Origin: Streptomyces sp. NRRL B-3428
Lineage (GTDB): Bacteria; Actinomycetota; Actinomycetes; Streptomycetales; Streptomycetaceae
DNA length: 64,000 nucleotides
Reading direction: 5' to 3'
Assembly (NCBI GenBank): GCA_000721375.1
Contig: JOGW01000003.1
Span: forward strand, 62,001-126,000
In this document: piece by piece, positions 37,663 to 46,606 of the stretch
Layout of the letters: every line of letters starts with the position of its first letter
How positions within the stretch are numbered: the first letter of the stretch is position 1
Made by a program: the position numbers and the translations under genes
The notes under the pieces: generated by a model
Seen by the model: the letters and a program-made list of their open reading frames with translations, nothing else
Told to the model about the DNA's origin: nothing
Databases searched by the model: none

Positions 37663-38628
37663 ATGTTGAACAACGTGGCGGCAGTACTGCTCAACGGCGT
37701 GCACCCCTTCGAACTCGGGGTGATCTGCGAGGTGTTCGGCCTCGACCGCAGCGACGAGGGGCTTCCGGTGTACGACTTCGCGGTGGCCTCGGCGGACGGC
37801 CCCACGCTGAGCACCCACGCGGGGTTCACCGTGACGACCCCGCACGGTCTGGAGCGCCTCGACGAGGCCGACCTGATCGCGGTGCCGGCCGGACAGTCCT
37901 ATGTGGACCGGGAGTTCCCCGAGGAGCTGCTCGCCGCCCTGCACCGGGCGGTGGACCGCGGCGCACGGATCCTCACCGTGTGCTCCGGTGTCTTCGTGCT
38001 CGGGGCGGCGGGGCTCCTGGACGGGCGCAGCTGCGCGGTGCACTGGCGGCATGCGCGGGAGCTGGCGATCCGGTACCCGCGGGCCAGGGTCGAGCCCGAT
38101 GTCCTGTACGTGGACGAGGGACCGGTGATCACCTCGGCGGGTACGGCGGCCGGGATCGACGCATGTCTGCACATCGTGCGCCAGGAGCACGGCACCGAGG
38201 TCGCCAACGCGATAGCGCGGCGCATGGTCGTACCGCCTCATCGGGACGGCGGCCAGGCGCAGTTCGTGGAGCGTCCGCTGCCGCGCAGCGCCTGCGACAC
38301 GGTCGGCGGTGTACTCGCGTGGATGGAGCGGCATCTCGACGAGGAGATCACCGTCGAGCAGCTCGCGGAGCGGGCGCTGATGTCGCCGCGGACGTTCGCA
38401 CGGCGCTTCAAGGAGGAGACGGGGACGACCCCGTACCGCTGGCTGCTGCGCCAACGGCTGCTGCTTGCCCAGGAGTTGCTGGAGGCGGGCGACGAGACGG
38501 TCGACACGATCGCGGGACGCGCCGGGTTCGGGAACGCGGCGGCGCTGCGGCATCACTTCCTGCGCGCGCTGGGCACGACGCCGAACGCGTACCGCAGGAC
38601 GTTCCAGGGGCCGGCCCGGGCTGCCTGA
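37663..38628 (+). CDS. GlxA-family AraC-type transcriptional regulator
   Basis: The 321-residue protein has a DJ-1/PfpI-like N-terminal domain (about 1-180, with the nucleophile-elbow TVCSGVFVLGAAG) and a C-terminal AraC HTH pair (about 215-312; MSPRTFARRFKEETGTTP and GFGNAAALRHHFLRALGTTP). Ligands are unknown. ATG 37663 lacks a ribosome site, and CACACT lies 7 nt upstream (leaderless). It might be functionally related to the AraC-like NrdS that accompanies nrdAB in other Streptomyces, but it is not in that operon here. Confidence 0.9.
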   Translation: MLNNVAAVLLNGVHPFELGVICEVFGLDRSDEGLPVYDFAVASADGPTLSTHAGFTVTTPHGLERLDEADLIAVPAGQSYVDREFPEELLAALHRAVDRGARILTVCSGVFVLGAAGLLDGRSCAVHWRHARELAIRYPRARVEPDVLYVDEGPVITSAGTAAGIDACLHIVRQEHGTEVANAIARRMVVPPHRDGGQAQFVERPLPRSACDTVGGVLAWMERHLDEEITVEQLAERALMSPRTFARRFKEETGTTPYRWLLRQRLLLAQELLEAGDETVDTIAGRAGFGNAAALRHHFLRALGTTPNAYRRTFQGPARAA

Positions 38629-38661
38629 ACCCGCTTCAGGCAGCCCGCACTTCGACACCGA

Positions 38662-38700
38662 CTGTCAGCTGTCAGCTGTCAGCTGTCAGCTGTCAGCTGT
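38662..38700. repeat. 7-bp tandem repeat (CTGTCAG)x5.5 covering the def stop codon
   Basis: Five perfect CTGTCAG units run from 38662 to 38696, followed by CTGT. The fifth unit contains the def stop codon (38693-38695, minus strand), and the array fills the def/GlxA convergent gap. Such an array is expected to vary in copy number. Confidence 0.95.
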
Positions 38701-39343
38701 TGGGAACGACCTCGTAGCGCGGCGTGCCCTCTTCCATCTGGCGCAGGGCGTCCTTGCGGTCGCGCTTGGAGAGACGGTCGATGTACAGGTAGCCGTACAG
38801 GTGGTCCGTCTCGTGCTGCAGACAGCGCGCGAAGTAGCCGGTGCCGCGGACCTTGATCGGGTTGCCCTTCTCGTCCTGGCCGGTGACCTCGGCGTAGTCG
38901 GGACGCGCGAGGGAGATGTACGCGGTCGGCACCGACAGACAGCCCTCGTTGGCGTCGTCGAGGATGCGCTGGTCGGCGGGGAGCTCGACGAGCACCGGGT
39001 TCACGACCACGCCGGTGTGGCGCACGCCCTGGTCGTCGGGGCAGTCGTAGACGAAGACCTTCTTGTCGACGCCGATCTGGTTCGCGGCCAGGCCCACACC
39101 CTCGGCGGTGCGCTGGCTGGCGAACATGTCGTCGACGAGCTTCGCGAGCTCCTCGTCGAACTCGGTGACGTCCTTGCACTCCTTGTGCAGTACGGGGTTG
39201 CCGACCACCGTGATCGGGCGTGACGTACCCCGCTCGCGGTAGGCGGTCTCGCGCTCCTCGCAGTTCTCCGAGTCGATGACGTATCCCTCGTCGTCGACGG
39301 GGAGTACTGCCGACGGTTCAGCCGTCTGCTGCTGTTCGGTCAT
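38693..39343 (-). CDS. def: Peptide deformylase
   Basis: The 216-residue protein has all three PDF motifs: [10 protein letters not shown] (82-91), EGCLS (133-137, metal Cys135) and QHETDH (176-181). It removes the formyl group from new proteins using Fe2+ or Zn2+. An N-terminal extension of about 40 residues is usual in actinobacteria. The longer frame upstream has poor codon use. ATG 39343 has GAGGAAGG about 11 nt upstream. Confidence 0.96.
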   Translation of the reverse strand: MTEQQQTAEPSAVLPVDDEGYVIDSENCEERETAYRERGTSRPITVVGNPVLHKECKDVTEFDEELAKLVDDMFASQRTAEGVGLAANQIGVDKKVFVYDCPDDQGVRHTGVVVNPVLVELPADQRILDDANEGCLSVPTAYISLARPDYAEVTGQDEKGNPIKVRGTGYFARCLQHETDHLYGYLYIDRLSKRDRKDALRQMEEGTPRYEVVPNS

Positions 39344-39425
39344 GGGGCCGTACGCCTTCCTCGACTCTCCACCTGGTGACCCGTTAAGCCTAAGGGCAGC
39401 GTGGGGTGCCTGAACGCCCGAGCAC

Positions 39426-40406
39426 TCAGCAGACCTCTTCGAGATCCCGCCAGTCGCGCGAGTCCGGGCTGTCCGCGACCCAGCCGTCGAGCAGACCCCG
39501 GACGAGACCGGGGGGTGCCGCGATCCCGCACTCGCGCTCGGGCACCCACAGGGCGCCGGCAGTGCGGTGGCCGAGCGGTCCGGGGTGGCCGGGCTCGCTG
39601 TGGTCGTGCGGGTCGAGGTGCTCGCCGTCGCCCTCGTCGGAGGGCATCCGGGACTCGGAGCACATCCGGCAGAGCAGCCGTACGGAGGAGGACCAGTCCT
39701 CGGCCGCGAAACCGGCGTCGGCGGCCAGCTTCTCCAGGGCGTCCCGGTCGGCCTCGGTGGCGGCTTCGAGCAGCACGACCCACGTGGGTACGGGGGAAGG
39801 CGCCCAGAGCTCGATCTCGTCGAACACGGGGAAGGACTGACCGGCCGCCGTGGTGCGCTCCCCGTGGGGCACACCGTCGTGCAGCACGACCTCGCCCCAG
39901 CGGCGCCCGGAGCTCGGCAGCGGAATGGACAGGACCTCGACCCGCGCCGGGTCGAGCCTGCGGCCCCACACGACCTCGGCCTCGCCCTCGGGCGAAAGCC
40001 GTACGGCGGCGCTCCCGAGCTCCATGCCGAGCGGCTCTCCGGCGCCCACCGCGCCGCCGGGGACCTTCAGGCCGTACGCCTGCCAGGCCCGCCTCGCGAG
40101 GGGCCAGTCCTGCAGTGCGGTGGCTGCGATGCCCACGTTCCACCAGTCGGGGGCGCCTGTCTCGCGGTCGAGCAGGGCGACGGCCCGCAGGCCGGCCGCC
40201 CGCGCCTGCTCCCAGTCGTGCCGGAACTTGTGCAGGAGGGCGAGGTTGAACCACGACTCGGACAGCCAGGGTTCGAGGTCGGCCGCGCGCGTGAGCAGCG
40301 CGCCGGCGTCTTCGTACCGGCCGTCGCCGATGAGCGTGAACGCACGGTCCGTGGCCTGCCGCCATGAGGCGGAGGGCCGGTGCCGTCCCTTGCCGAAGAT
40401 CCTCAC
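39426..40406 (-). CDS. TPR-repeat protein, conserved hypothetical
   Basis: The 326-residue protein has an N-terminal pair of tetratricopeptide-like helices ([41 protein letters not shown]) and a C-terminal part with CRMC and a His/Asp-rich stretch that may bind metal. The frame stays open to ATG 40517, but codons there (gta, aca, aga, ttg) are atypical, so GTG 40406 is preferred. It lies downstream (same strand) of the HD-protein pair by 195 nt. The function is unknown. Confidence 0.8.
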   Translation of the reverse strand: MRIFGKGRHRPSASWRQATDRAFTLIGDGRYEDAGALLTRAADLEPWLSESWFNLALLHKFRHDWEQARAAGLRAVALLDRETGAPDWWNVGIAATALQDWPLARRAWQAYGLKVPGGAVGAGEPLGMELGSAAVRLSPEGEAEVVWGRRLDPARVEVLSIPLPSSGRRWGEVVLHDGVPHGERTTAAGQSFPVFDEIELWAPSPVPTWVVLLEAATEADRDALEKLAADAGFAAEDWSSSVRLLCRMCSESRMPSDEGDGEHLDPHDHSEPGHPGPLGHRTAGALWVPERECGIAAPPGLVRGLLDGWVADSPDSRDWRDLEEVC

Positions 40407-40601
40407 GATTCCCGCCTGCGGTTGGGTTCCCTTGGCGCCTCGGTCGCCGCCGTGTCCTGTGGTTCTGCGTACATTCGCATCCAACCATGCCGGGTTGGAA
40501 GGCCGCTCATTACCCATGGGTTACCCGTCCTGGAAGGGCCGCACCCGTCACGGCGCCCGGGCCGCTGCGCGGGCTCCGCCCCCGGCAGGCGCGGACAACG
40601 C

Positions 40602-41849
40602 TCACACCCCTTGCCCCACCACCCGCGACAGCGACTCCACCACCTCCGGGTGGTAGTCGTGCCCGGTGCCCAGACGCAGACGTTCCAGAGCCGTCAGGAC
40701 CCCGCTGGGACCCGACAGCCGGGACAGCTCGTCGTACGCGTTGGCCGTGCGGACGATACGCGCCGTGAGCGGCTGGTCGCGGTACGGATCCGCCTGCCGC
40801 TCCACCACGACCGCGACATCCGACGGCACCCCCGTCTGCCGGACCACGGCCCCGCCGAGCAGGGCGATCCGCCGCTGCTGCGCGGAGGGCAGCAGCGCCG
40901 TGGCACCCGCCGGTATCGGATCCACCAGGGAGAGCTGCCCGATGTCGTGCATCAGGGCCGCGTACTCCAGAACGGTCAGATCCGCCTCCGAAAGACCCAG
41001 GTCACGCCCGACCGCGCAGCTGAGGGCAGCCACCCGCCGTGCGTGCCCCGACGGTGTGTAGCCGGCGATCTCCGTGGCCCGGGCCAATGAGGTGATCGTC
41101 TGGCGGTAGGTCGTACGGACGGCCGCGTACCGCCGGAAAGCGAGCTGTGTCAGGAGCAGCGGCGCCGAGAACACCGGCAGCGCCCACAGCCCCGCGACCG
41201 CCACCGCGAGCGACATCACCGCCCCCGTCGCGCCGACCGCCGACCCGATCCCGACAAGGGCCCGCAGTTCGTCACGGAGCACCGGCCCGTACGGCCACCG
41301 GGTGCGCGCCCGGATCAGCACGGCGGCGAGCACCGCGTCGCAGAGCGCCGTGAGCGCGAGGACGAGTACCAGCCACACCGCGTACAGCGGCCCGAGTCCG
41401 ATCAGATCCTCCAACCCGCCCGAGTTGTAGAGGGGTTGGAAGCAGATCGCCGCGAAGCCGACCGTCAGAACGCGTCGTACGAGATGGTCGAGGGAGGGCC
41501 CGCGCCCCAGCGCCACATGCGGGACGGCCCCGGCCAGCGTCGCCGCCGAGACCACCGCGATGATCTGCAGTACGCCGTGGTGGGTGGCCTCGCCGCCGCA
41601 CTCGCCGAGCAGCGCGTACGCGAGGGCGCCGGCCGCCCCGAGCGGCGCGGGCTCACGGACGACGGGCCCGGACTCCCCGCGCCCGCCCCAGCGGGCCAGC
41701 TCACCGACCGCGATGAGGATGCCGAAGGCCAGCGCGATCCCGCGCTCCTCCAGGCCGTACCAGAGCGTGTGCCCGAGGGCGTACGTCGCGAGCGCCCCCG
41801 CCGCGCACGCCGCCGTGACGTTCACGGGCGAGCCGTGCGTGCGCCTCAC
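40602..41849 (-). CDS. Membrane HD-domain protein, degenerate HD-GYP-like
   Basis: The 415-residue protein has about 8 membrane spans then a cytosolic HD domain (GHARRVAALSCAVGRDLGLSE, LMHDIGQLSLVD). The GYP segment of the c-di-GMP phosphodiesterases is missing: the matching place reads VERQADPYRDQPL. The GTG start overlaps the stop of the intact HD-GYP gene (GTGA). It may be a regulatory or heterodimer partner of that protein. Confidence 0.85.
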   Translation of the reverse strand: MRRTHGSPVNVTAACAAGALATYALGHTLWYGLEERGIALAFGILIAVGELARWGGRGESGPVVREPAPLGAAGALAYALLGECGGEATHHGVLQIIAVVSAATLAGAVPHVALGRGPSLDHLVRRVLTVGFAAICFQPLYNSGGLEDLIGLGPLYAVWLVLVLALTALCDAVLAAVLIRARTRWPYGPVLRDELRALVGIGSAVGATGAVMSLAVAVAGLWALPVFSAPLLLTQLAFRRYAAVRTTYRQTITSLARATEIAGYTPSGHARRVAALSCAVGRDLGLSEADLTVLEYAALMHDIGQLSLVDPIPAGATALLPSAQQRRIALLGGAVVRQTGVPSDVAVVVERQADPYRDQPLTARIVRTANAYDELSRLSGPSGVLTALERLRLGTGHDYHPEVVESLSRVVGQGV

Positions 41850-43216
41850 GGAGCCGTGCCCGTGGCTGTCTCATGGGGCAACGGCTGCTCCTGGAGCGGG
41901 AGTTGTGCGGGCACGGTCTCGTCCGCGGTGACCGTGGGATGCCAGCCGTGCCGGTCGAGCGCGCGCACCAGGGCCCGCACCATCTGCGGGTCGAACTGCC
42001 GGCCCGCGCACCGTTTCAGCTCGGTCAGCGCATCGGAGACCGGGCGCGCGCGACGGTAGGAGCGCGTCGAGGTCATCGCGTCGAAGGCGTCCGCGACCGC
42101 CACGACCCGGGCGAACTCCGGGATCTGGCGCCCCACGAGCCCGTACGGATAACCGCTGCCGTCGAGCCGTTCGTGGTGGTGCAGGATCGCGGTGCGCGCC
42201 TCGCCGAGGAAGCCGATGCCGCGCACCATCTCGTGCCCGTACTCGGGATGCAGCTCGATGATCCGCCGCTCCTCGGGCGTCAGGGGTCCGTCCTTGCGCA
42301 GCAGCCGGGTGGGGACGCCGAGTTTGCCCACGTCGTGCAGGATGCCGGCGAACCGCAGCACTTCCACGCGGTCGTCCGGCATCCCGAGTTCGCGGGCGAT
42401 GAGCACGGACGCCTTGCCGACCCGTTCGCTGTGCCCGCGGGTGTACTCGTCCTTGATGTCCACGGCCTGCACGAGGGCGCGGATGGTGGCCTGGTGGGCG
42501 GTGCGCTCGCGGTGGTACTGCTCGAAGACCCAGTACGAGATGTACATGGGCAGCAGGACGAGGAGGGCGGCGAAGGGACCGTACGGGCTCACCCAGAGGA
42601 CCGCCATCATCAGACCCGCGAGCCCGTGCACGAGGGTGGGCGCGAGCGAGCCCGCGAAGCCGGTCCCCGCCCCGCGTACGAGCGTCGCGAACCGGCGCCC
42701 GCCGCTGCCCACGGCGGCCAGGATCACCCCGTCGAGCACCGACATGGCCAGGCAGAAGACCGCGGCGGCGGTGGCGGCGGGCAGCAGGGCGTACGGGAAG
42801 TCGGGGGCGCCGCCCGCGCCGAGCGAGGCGCGTCCGCCGAGTGCCTGGTGGACCTGTCCGGCGCTCCAGCAGGCGAGCGCGAGCTGACCGCCGCGCCAGA
42901 TCCGCCGGGGCGCCACGGGCCGCTGCTCGACCCGGCCGAGCAGGGCGCCCGGTACGGCGGCGAGCGCGGCGGCGGGGGCGGGCAGCAGGAAGATCGCGGC
43001 GAGCAGTACGGGGAAGAACGCGCCCATGGAGCGCGGCGCCCGCTCCCCGAGCAGCGGACAGCGCGTGAGCCACTCGCAGAGCGCGTACAGCGCGGCGAGC
43101 AGCGCGACGGCGCCCCAGCGGATGCCGGGCGTGACGAGGACAGGGAGCACACAGGCAGCTCCCCCGAGCGCGGTCACGGCGATCAGGAGGCGCGCCGGGA
43201 CAGGGATCGGCCGCAT
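41846..43216 (-). CDS. Membrane HD-GYP-domain phosphohydrolase
   Basis: The 456-residue protein has an N-terminal membrane domain of about 8 spans and an HD-GYP domain with DEYTRGHSERVGKASVLIA, HDVGKLGVP and HHHERLDGSGYPYGLVG. The full motif set predicts cyclic-di-GMP phosphodiesterase (or related metal phosphohydrolase) activity. Its stop overlaps the start of the degenerate partner, so they are a translationally coupled pair. c-di-GMP controls Streptomyces development through BldD, whose box is seen elsewhere in this window. Confidence 0.9.
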   Translation of the reverse strand: MRPIPVPARLLIAVTALGGAACVLPVLVTPGIRWGAVALLAALYALCEWLTRCPLLGERAPRSMGAFFPVLLAAIFLLPAPAAALAAVPGALLGRVEQRPVAPRRIWRGGQLALACWSAGQVHQALGGRASLGAGGAPDFPYALLPAATAAAVFCLAMSVLDGVILAAVGSGGRRFATLVRGAGTGFAGSLAPTLVHGLAGLMMAVLWVSPYGPFAALLVLLPMYISYWVFEQYHRERTAHQATIRALVQAVDIKDEYTRGHSERVGKASVLIARELGMPDDRVEVLRFAGILHDVGKLGVPTRLLRKDGPLTPEERRIIELHPEYGHEMVRGIGFLGEARTAILHHHERLDGSGYPYGLVGRQIPEFARVVAVADAFDAMTSTRSYRRARPVSDALTELKRCAGRQFDPQMVRALVRALDRHGWHPTVTADETVPAQLPLQEQPLPHETATGTAP

Positions 43217-43503
43217 GGCGTTCTCCTCCCCGTGACACGGCCGCGCCGTTCAAGTCAGCCGTTCAAGTCCCGCACGGGTCAAGGCCGTTCACACCCGTAC
43301 AGAATCCGGAGAATAAAGCGGCAGACGTAGGCGAGGTGGCCGGAACGGAGGATTGCCCCGGTCACAGGGGCGCGGATTAGCGCCAACGGGTGACAGAAGG
43401 CCGCGGCTTCCCGCGAAGGGCAGCCGCGACCGGTCAACTGTGTGGTATTGGACGCGAGTTCGCTTTGCGGCGAGTGTCAGTGCCGCTGGGCACCATGGGG
43501 CGC

Positions 43504-43857
43504 ATGGACGATGCCGTGGGGGTTCTGCAGCACGAGTTCCGCTCCGCCGAGGGGAGCTTCCTGCTGCGACTGCGCTGTGATCTCGTATGGGACCGAGAAG
43601 CCTTCAGCCGGCTGGAGCGGGCCATGCGGCAGATCTGTGAGCAGAACCAGGCTGCCGAACGGCTCGACCGCTGGATGGCCGAGGGCTTCTACGACGTGGC
43701 GACTCAGGTCCCGGGCTGGACGGGGCATCCCCGCTTCCCAAGACCCGAACCGGAGGCGTACTACGTCGCCTGTATCGAGCGACTCGGCGACCTGGCCGAC
43801 TGGTTCTTCCGAGGTTGGCACGCCTACCAGGAACCCCATGCCTGGCGTGAACTCTGA
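43504..43857 (+). CDS. Conserved hypothetical protein (DUF5064-like size), no known motif
   Basis: The 117-residue protein (MDDAVGVLQHEFRSAEGSFLLRLR...) is mixed alpha/beta with a Trp-rich C-terminal half (GWTGHPRFPRPEPEAYYV, DLADWFFRGWHAYQEPHAW). The frame is open to 43390, but the start at 43504 (or ATG 43495) fits best. I do not recognise the family. It stands alone, convergent with rsrA. Confidence 0.7.
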   Translation: MDDAVGVLQHEFRSAEGSFLLRLRCDLVWDREAFSRLERAMRQICEQNQAAERLDRWMAEGFYDVATQVPGWTGHPRFPRPEPEAYYVACIERLGDLADWFFRGWHAYQEPHAWREL

Positions 43858-43904
43858 GGGCCGGTGCTGCAGTACGTCCGCCGCAGCCCCGGCACCGAAC
43901 TCCG

Positions 43905-44216
43905 CTACGCCTCTGCCGGACGGTCCGCCGAGACCGCCACATCCTGGTCGGGTACAGCCTGGCCCGACCGGATCAGATCGAGCCGGCCCATCACCTTGGC
44001 CCGCAGATCGGCGGGCACGTCGTCGCTCCCGCAGCACCGCTTGACCAGCTTCTTCACGGCCTGCTCGAGCCCGTACTTCTCCAGGCACGGCGAGCACTCC
44101 TCGAAGTGCACTTCGAACTTGGTGCAGTCGCTGTCGGGCATCTCGTGGTCCAGGAACTCATAGAGATGGTCCAGGACTTCAGAGCAATCCGTCTCGTGCG
44201 GCTCTCCGCAGCTCAT
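43905..44216 (-). CDS. rsrA: Zinc-binding redox-sensitive anti-sigma factor RsrA
   Basis: The 103-residue ZAS protein has the redox-active residues His7, Cys11, His37, Cys41 and Cys44 (HxxxCxxC), plus Cys3, Cys61 and Cys62, as in S. coelicolor RsrA. Under disulfide stress the Cys11-Cys44 bond forms, zinc is lost and SigR is released. ATG 44216 overlaps the sigR stop (ATGA), so it is co-translated with its target. The neighbouring sequence confirms the pair. Confidence 0.97.
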   Translation of the reverse strand: MSCGEPHETDCSEVLDHLYEFLDHEMPDSDCTKFEVHFEECSPCLEKYGLEQAVKKLVKRCCGSDDVPADLRAKVMGRLDLIRSGQAVPDQDVAVSADRPAEA

Positions 44217-45037
44217 GAGCCCGAGCCTTTCGTTCCGTTCGACGCGTCGGAGGCACCCGCGGGGACGAGGCCGCGCTCGCGCGCGTAGTCCTCCAGCATT
44301 CCCCGCAGTTGGCGGCGGCCCCGGTGCAGGCGGGACATCACCGTACCGATGGGTGTCCCCATAATGTCCGCGATCTCCTTGTAGGCAAAGCCCTCTACAT
44401 CGGCCAGATAGACGGCGATGCGGAATTCCTCGGGGATCGCCTGCAGCGCCTGCTTCACGTCCGAGTCCGGCAGATGATCGAGCGCCTGCGACTCGGCGGA
44501 GCGCAGCCCCGTGGACATGTGGGACTCGGCGCGTGCGAGCTGCCAGTCCTCGATCTCCTCGGCGGCGCTGCGCTGGGGCTCGCGCTGCTTCTTGCGGTAC
44601 GAGTTGATGAACGTGTTGGTGAGGATGCGGTACAGCCACGCCTTGAGATTGGTGCCCTCACGGAACTGGTGGAAGGACGCGTACGCCTTCGCGTACGTCT
44701 CCTGCACCAGGTCCTCCGCGTCCGCGGGGTTGCGCGTCATCCGCAGCGCGGCGGAGTACATCTGGTCGAGGAACTCCAGCGCGTCACGCTCGAAGCGGGC
44801 GTTGCGCTCGGCTGTCGACTCCGTAGCGGTGTCCTCCGTGCGGCCCTCGTCGGTCCCAGTGACCGGACCCACCTCCTCAAGCGTCGTCGCAGAGCCGAAA
44901 CCGGCCCTGCCCGAATCGGAGGATAGACGACCAACCGGTCCGCCCGCCGCCCGGATAGGGGCGGTCTTGGCCGCGGCCAGCAGCTCTCGCTCCATGTCGG
45001 ACGCGCTGGTGCGGCTCGTGCAGGCGACTGAACCCAT
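44213..45037 (-). CDS. sigR: ECF sigma factor SigR (two translational forms)
   Basis: ECF sigma regions 2 ([24 protein letters not shown]) and 4 ([26 protein letters not shown]) are complete. Two starts are supported: ATG 45037 gives the 274-residue SigR' with a 55-residue N-terminal extension, and GTG 44872 gives the stable 219-residue SigR (VGPVTGTD). The 55-residue difference equals that known in S. coelicolor, where the long form is made from the SigR-dependent promoter and is quickly degraded. SigR directs the thiol-stress regulon. Confidence 0.96.
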   Translation of the reverse strand: MGSVACTSRTSASDMERELLAAAKTAPIRAAGGPVGRLSSDSGRAGFGSATTLEEVGPVTGTDEGRTEDTATESTAERNARFERDALEFLDQMYSAALRMTRNPADAEDLVQETYAKAYASFHQFREGTNLKAWLYRILTNTFINSYRKKQREPQRSAAEEIEDWQLARAESHMSTGLRSAESQALDHLPDSDVKQALQAIPEEFRIAVYLADVEGFAYKEIADIMGTPIGTVMSRLHRGRRQLRGMLEDYARERGLVPAGASDASNGTKGSGS

Positions 45038-45081
45038 TACGGCGAACACCTTTCACTTCTTCTTGTACCGACGCCTCGCAC

Positions 45082-45108
45082 AACCGTCGTCAAGGGCTCA
45101 ACATTCCC
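45082..45108 (-). promoter_or_regulatory. SigR-dependent autoregulatory promoter
   Basis: On the minus strand, GGGAAT (45103-45108) and GTT (45082-45084) are separated by exactly 18 nt, the SigR consensus. It lies 45 nt before the SigR' start and drives the positive feedback loop. Confidence 0.92.
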
Positions 45109-45112
45109 GGGA

Positions 45113-45751
45113 TCACCGCAATCCCTTGATCCAATCGGTGACGGAGTGAGTGATGAGCGCCACTGCTTCTTCCTGACCGATCCCGGCGCGCTTGGGGACG
45201 CTGAAACTGTGGTCGCCGTACGGGATCTCACTGAGGTCGTACGTCCCGTCGGGGAACTCGTCCGGCTTCCCGAAGGGGTCGTTGCCGCCCTGCACGACGA
45301 GGGTGGGGACGCCGGCGCCGAGCAGCTCCTCGGCGCGGGACTTCTCGGGCTTGCCCGGCGGGTGCAGGGGGAAGCTGAGCGCGAGGACGGCATGGGCTCC
45401 GAGCTCCGTGGCCGTACGGCAGGCGACCCGAGCGCCGGCGCTGCGGCCCCCGGAGATGACGGGGAGCTTCTTCTTCGCGAGGGCGGGCCAGATGCCACGC
45501 CATCCGACGTCGAGGGTCTTGGGCGCGGGCGCCACCTTCTTCCCGGCCACGCGCCAGGGCTGCTCCACGAGGGCGACGGTGACACGGTGCCGGGGAAGGT
45601 GGGCGGCGAGCGCCTGCAGATCCCGGGCGTCGATCCCGCCCCCGGCGCCGTGACTGACGGCGAGCACGAACTCGGCGTTCTTGGCGGAGTGCCAGGTGAT
45701 GCGGGCGGGGCCCGCGTCGGTCTCGACGGTCTCGGTCTTCTGGTTGGTCAC
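45113..45751 (-). CDS. Alpha/beta-hydrolase family protein (dienelactone hydrolase/KANL3-Tex30-like)
   Basis: The 212-residue protein begins with strand FVLAVSHGAGGG, has the nucleophile elbow GGRSAGARVA, LSFPLHPPGKPE, and a late Asp/His (GGNDPFGKP; GDHSFSVP). Ser, Asp and His fit the alpha/beta-hydrolase triad. The substrate is unknown. GTG 45751 is taken as start. The stop lies just upstream of the SigR promoter. Confidence 0.88.
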   Translation of the reverse strand: MTNQKTETVETDAGPARITWHSAKNAEFVLAVSHGAGGGIDARDLQALAAHLPRHRVTVALVEQPWRVAGKKVAPAPKTLDVGWRGIWPALAKKKLPVISGGRSAGARVACRTATELGAHAVLALSFPLHPPGKPEKSRAEELLGAGVPTLVVQGGNDPFGKPDEFPDGTYDLSEIPYGDHSFSVPKRAGIGQEEAVALITHSVTDWIKGLR

Positions 45752-45787
45752 CGGCTCATCTTCGTACGCCTGCGGCCTCCGGCACCG

Positions 45788-45857
45788 CTCACCACCCCAG
45801 CAGCCGCGCACTCACCACCCCGGCAACCACGCGCTCACCACCCCAGCAACCACCGCG
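45788..45857. repeat. 23-bp tandem repeat x3 at the 3' end of the M50 protease gene
   Basis: Three imperfect copies (45788-45810, 45811-45833, 45834-45857) each begin CTCACCACCCC. On the minus strand each encodes the same ending, TGGTTGCTGGGGTGGTGAG, i.e. a W-stop, so the protease stop codon has been copied twice beyond the real end. Confidence 0.9.
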
Positions 45858-46557
45858 CCCCGCCTATCAGCGAAGCCAGCGACACCGCGTGGAAGAAGAA
45901 GAACCACAGCGCGGCCGGTACGTGCGTGAGGCGGGCCAGCTGGTCGGCGTCCGAGTCCGGCGCACCCCCGCGCCGACGCTTCGACTGGAGCTCGAACGCC
46001 GGGCGCACCCCGCCGAGCAGCAGGAACCAGACGACGACGTACGCGAAAGCCGCCTGCACCTCCGGGTTCGCCAGCCAGGAGATCAGGACGAACGCTCCGC
46101 CCGTGACGATCACCGTGACCGCCCCGTACGCGTTGCGGATCATCACGAGCATCGCGACGAGAAGGGCCGTGGCCAGCCAGAGCAGGGCCGTGATGTGGTT
46201 GGCGGCCAGCAGCCACGCACCCCCGAGGCCGAGCAGCGGCGGAGCCGTGTACCCCGCGGCCGCCGTGAGGATCATGCCCAGGCCGTGGGGCTTGCCCCGG
46301 CTCACGGTCAGCCCGCTGGTGTCGCTGTGCAGCCGGATCCCCTCCAGCTTGCGCCCGCTGACCAGAGCGATCAGACCGTGCCCGCCCTCGTGCGCGATGG
46401 TGATCGCGTTGCGCGAGATCACCCACAACTGGTGCGGCAGGATCACCGCGAGCGCCACCAACCCCGTGGCCACCACGAGCCACTGCTCGGGGTCGGGCTG
46501 GGCGCCGAAGACGCGGTCCCACAGGTCGGCCAGGGACGAGGCGGCTATGGGGTGCAT
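45835..46557 (-). CDS. M50-family membrane metallopeptidase-like protein
   Basis: The 240-residue protein has about 6 hydrophobic spans and a zinc-binding HEGGH (in TIAHEGGHGL, about 66-70) as in M50B-type proteins. The second metal-ligand motif near the C-terminal spans (NPxxDG type) is not clear, so activity is uncertain. It is divergent from the SRAP gene, with 49 nt between starts. CAGGAG lies about 12 nt before ATG 46557. Its substrate is unknown. Confidence 0.85.
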   Translation of the reverse strand: MHPIAASSLADLWDRVFGAQPDPEQWLVVATGLVALAVILPHQLWVISRNAITIAHEGGHGLIALVSGRKLEGIRLHSDTSGLTVSRGKPHGLGMILTAAAGYTAPPLLGLGGAWLLAANHITALLWLATALLVAMLVMIRNAYGAVTVIVTGGAFVLISWLANPEVQAAFAYVVVWFLLLGGVRPAFELQSKRRRGGAPDSDADQLARLTHVPAALWFFFFHAVSLASLIGGARWLLGW

Positions 46558-46606
46558 ATGCGAACCGGGCTCCTGTGGGCTGGACGGATCTGGCAGTGTG
46601 GCACGT

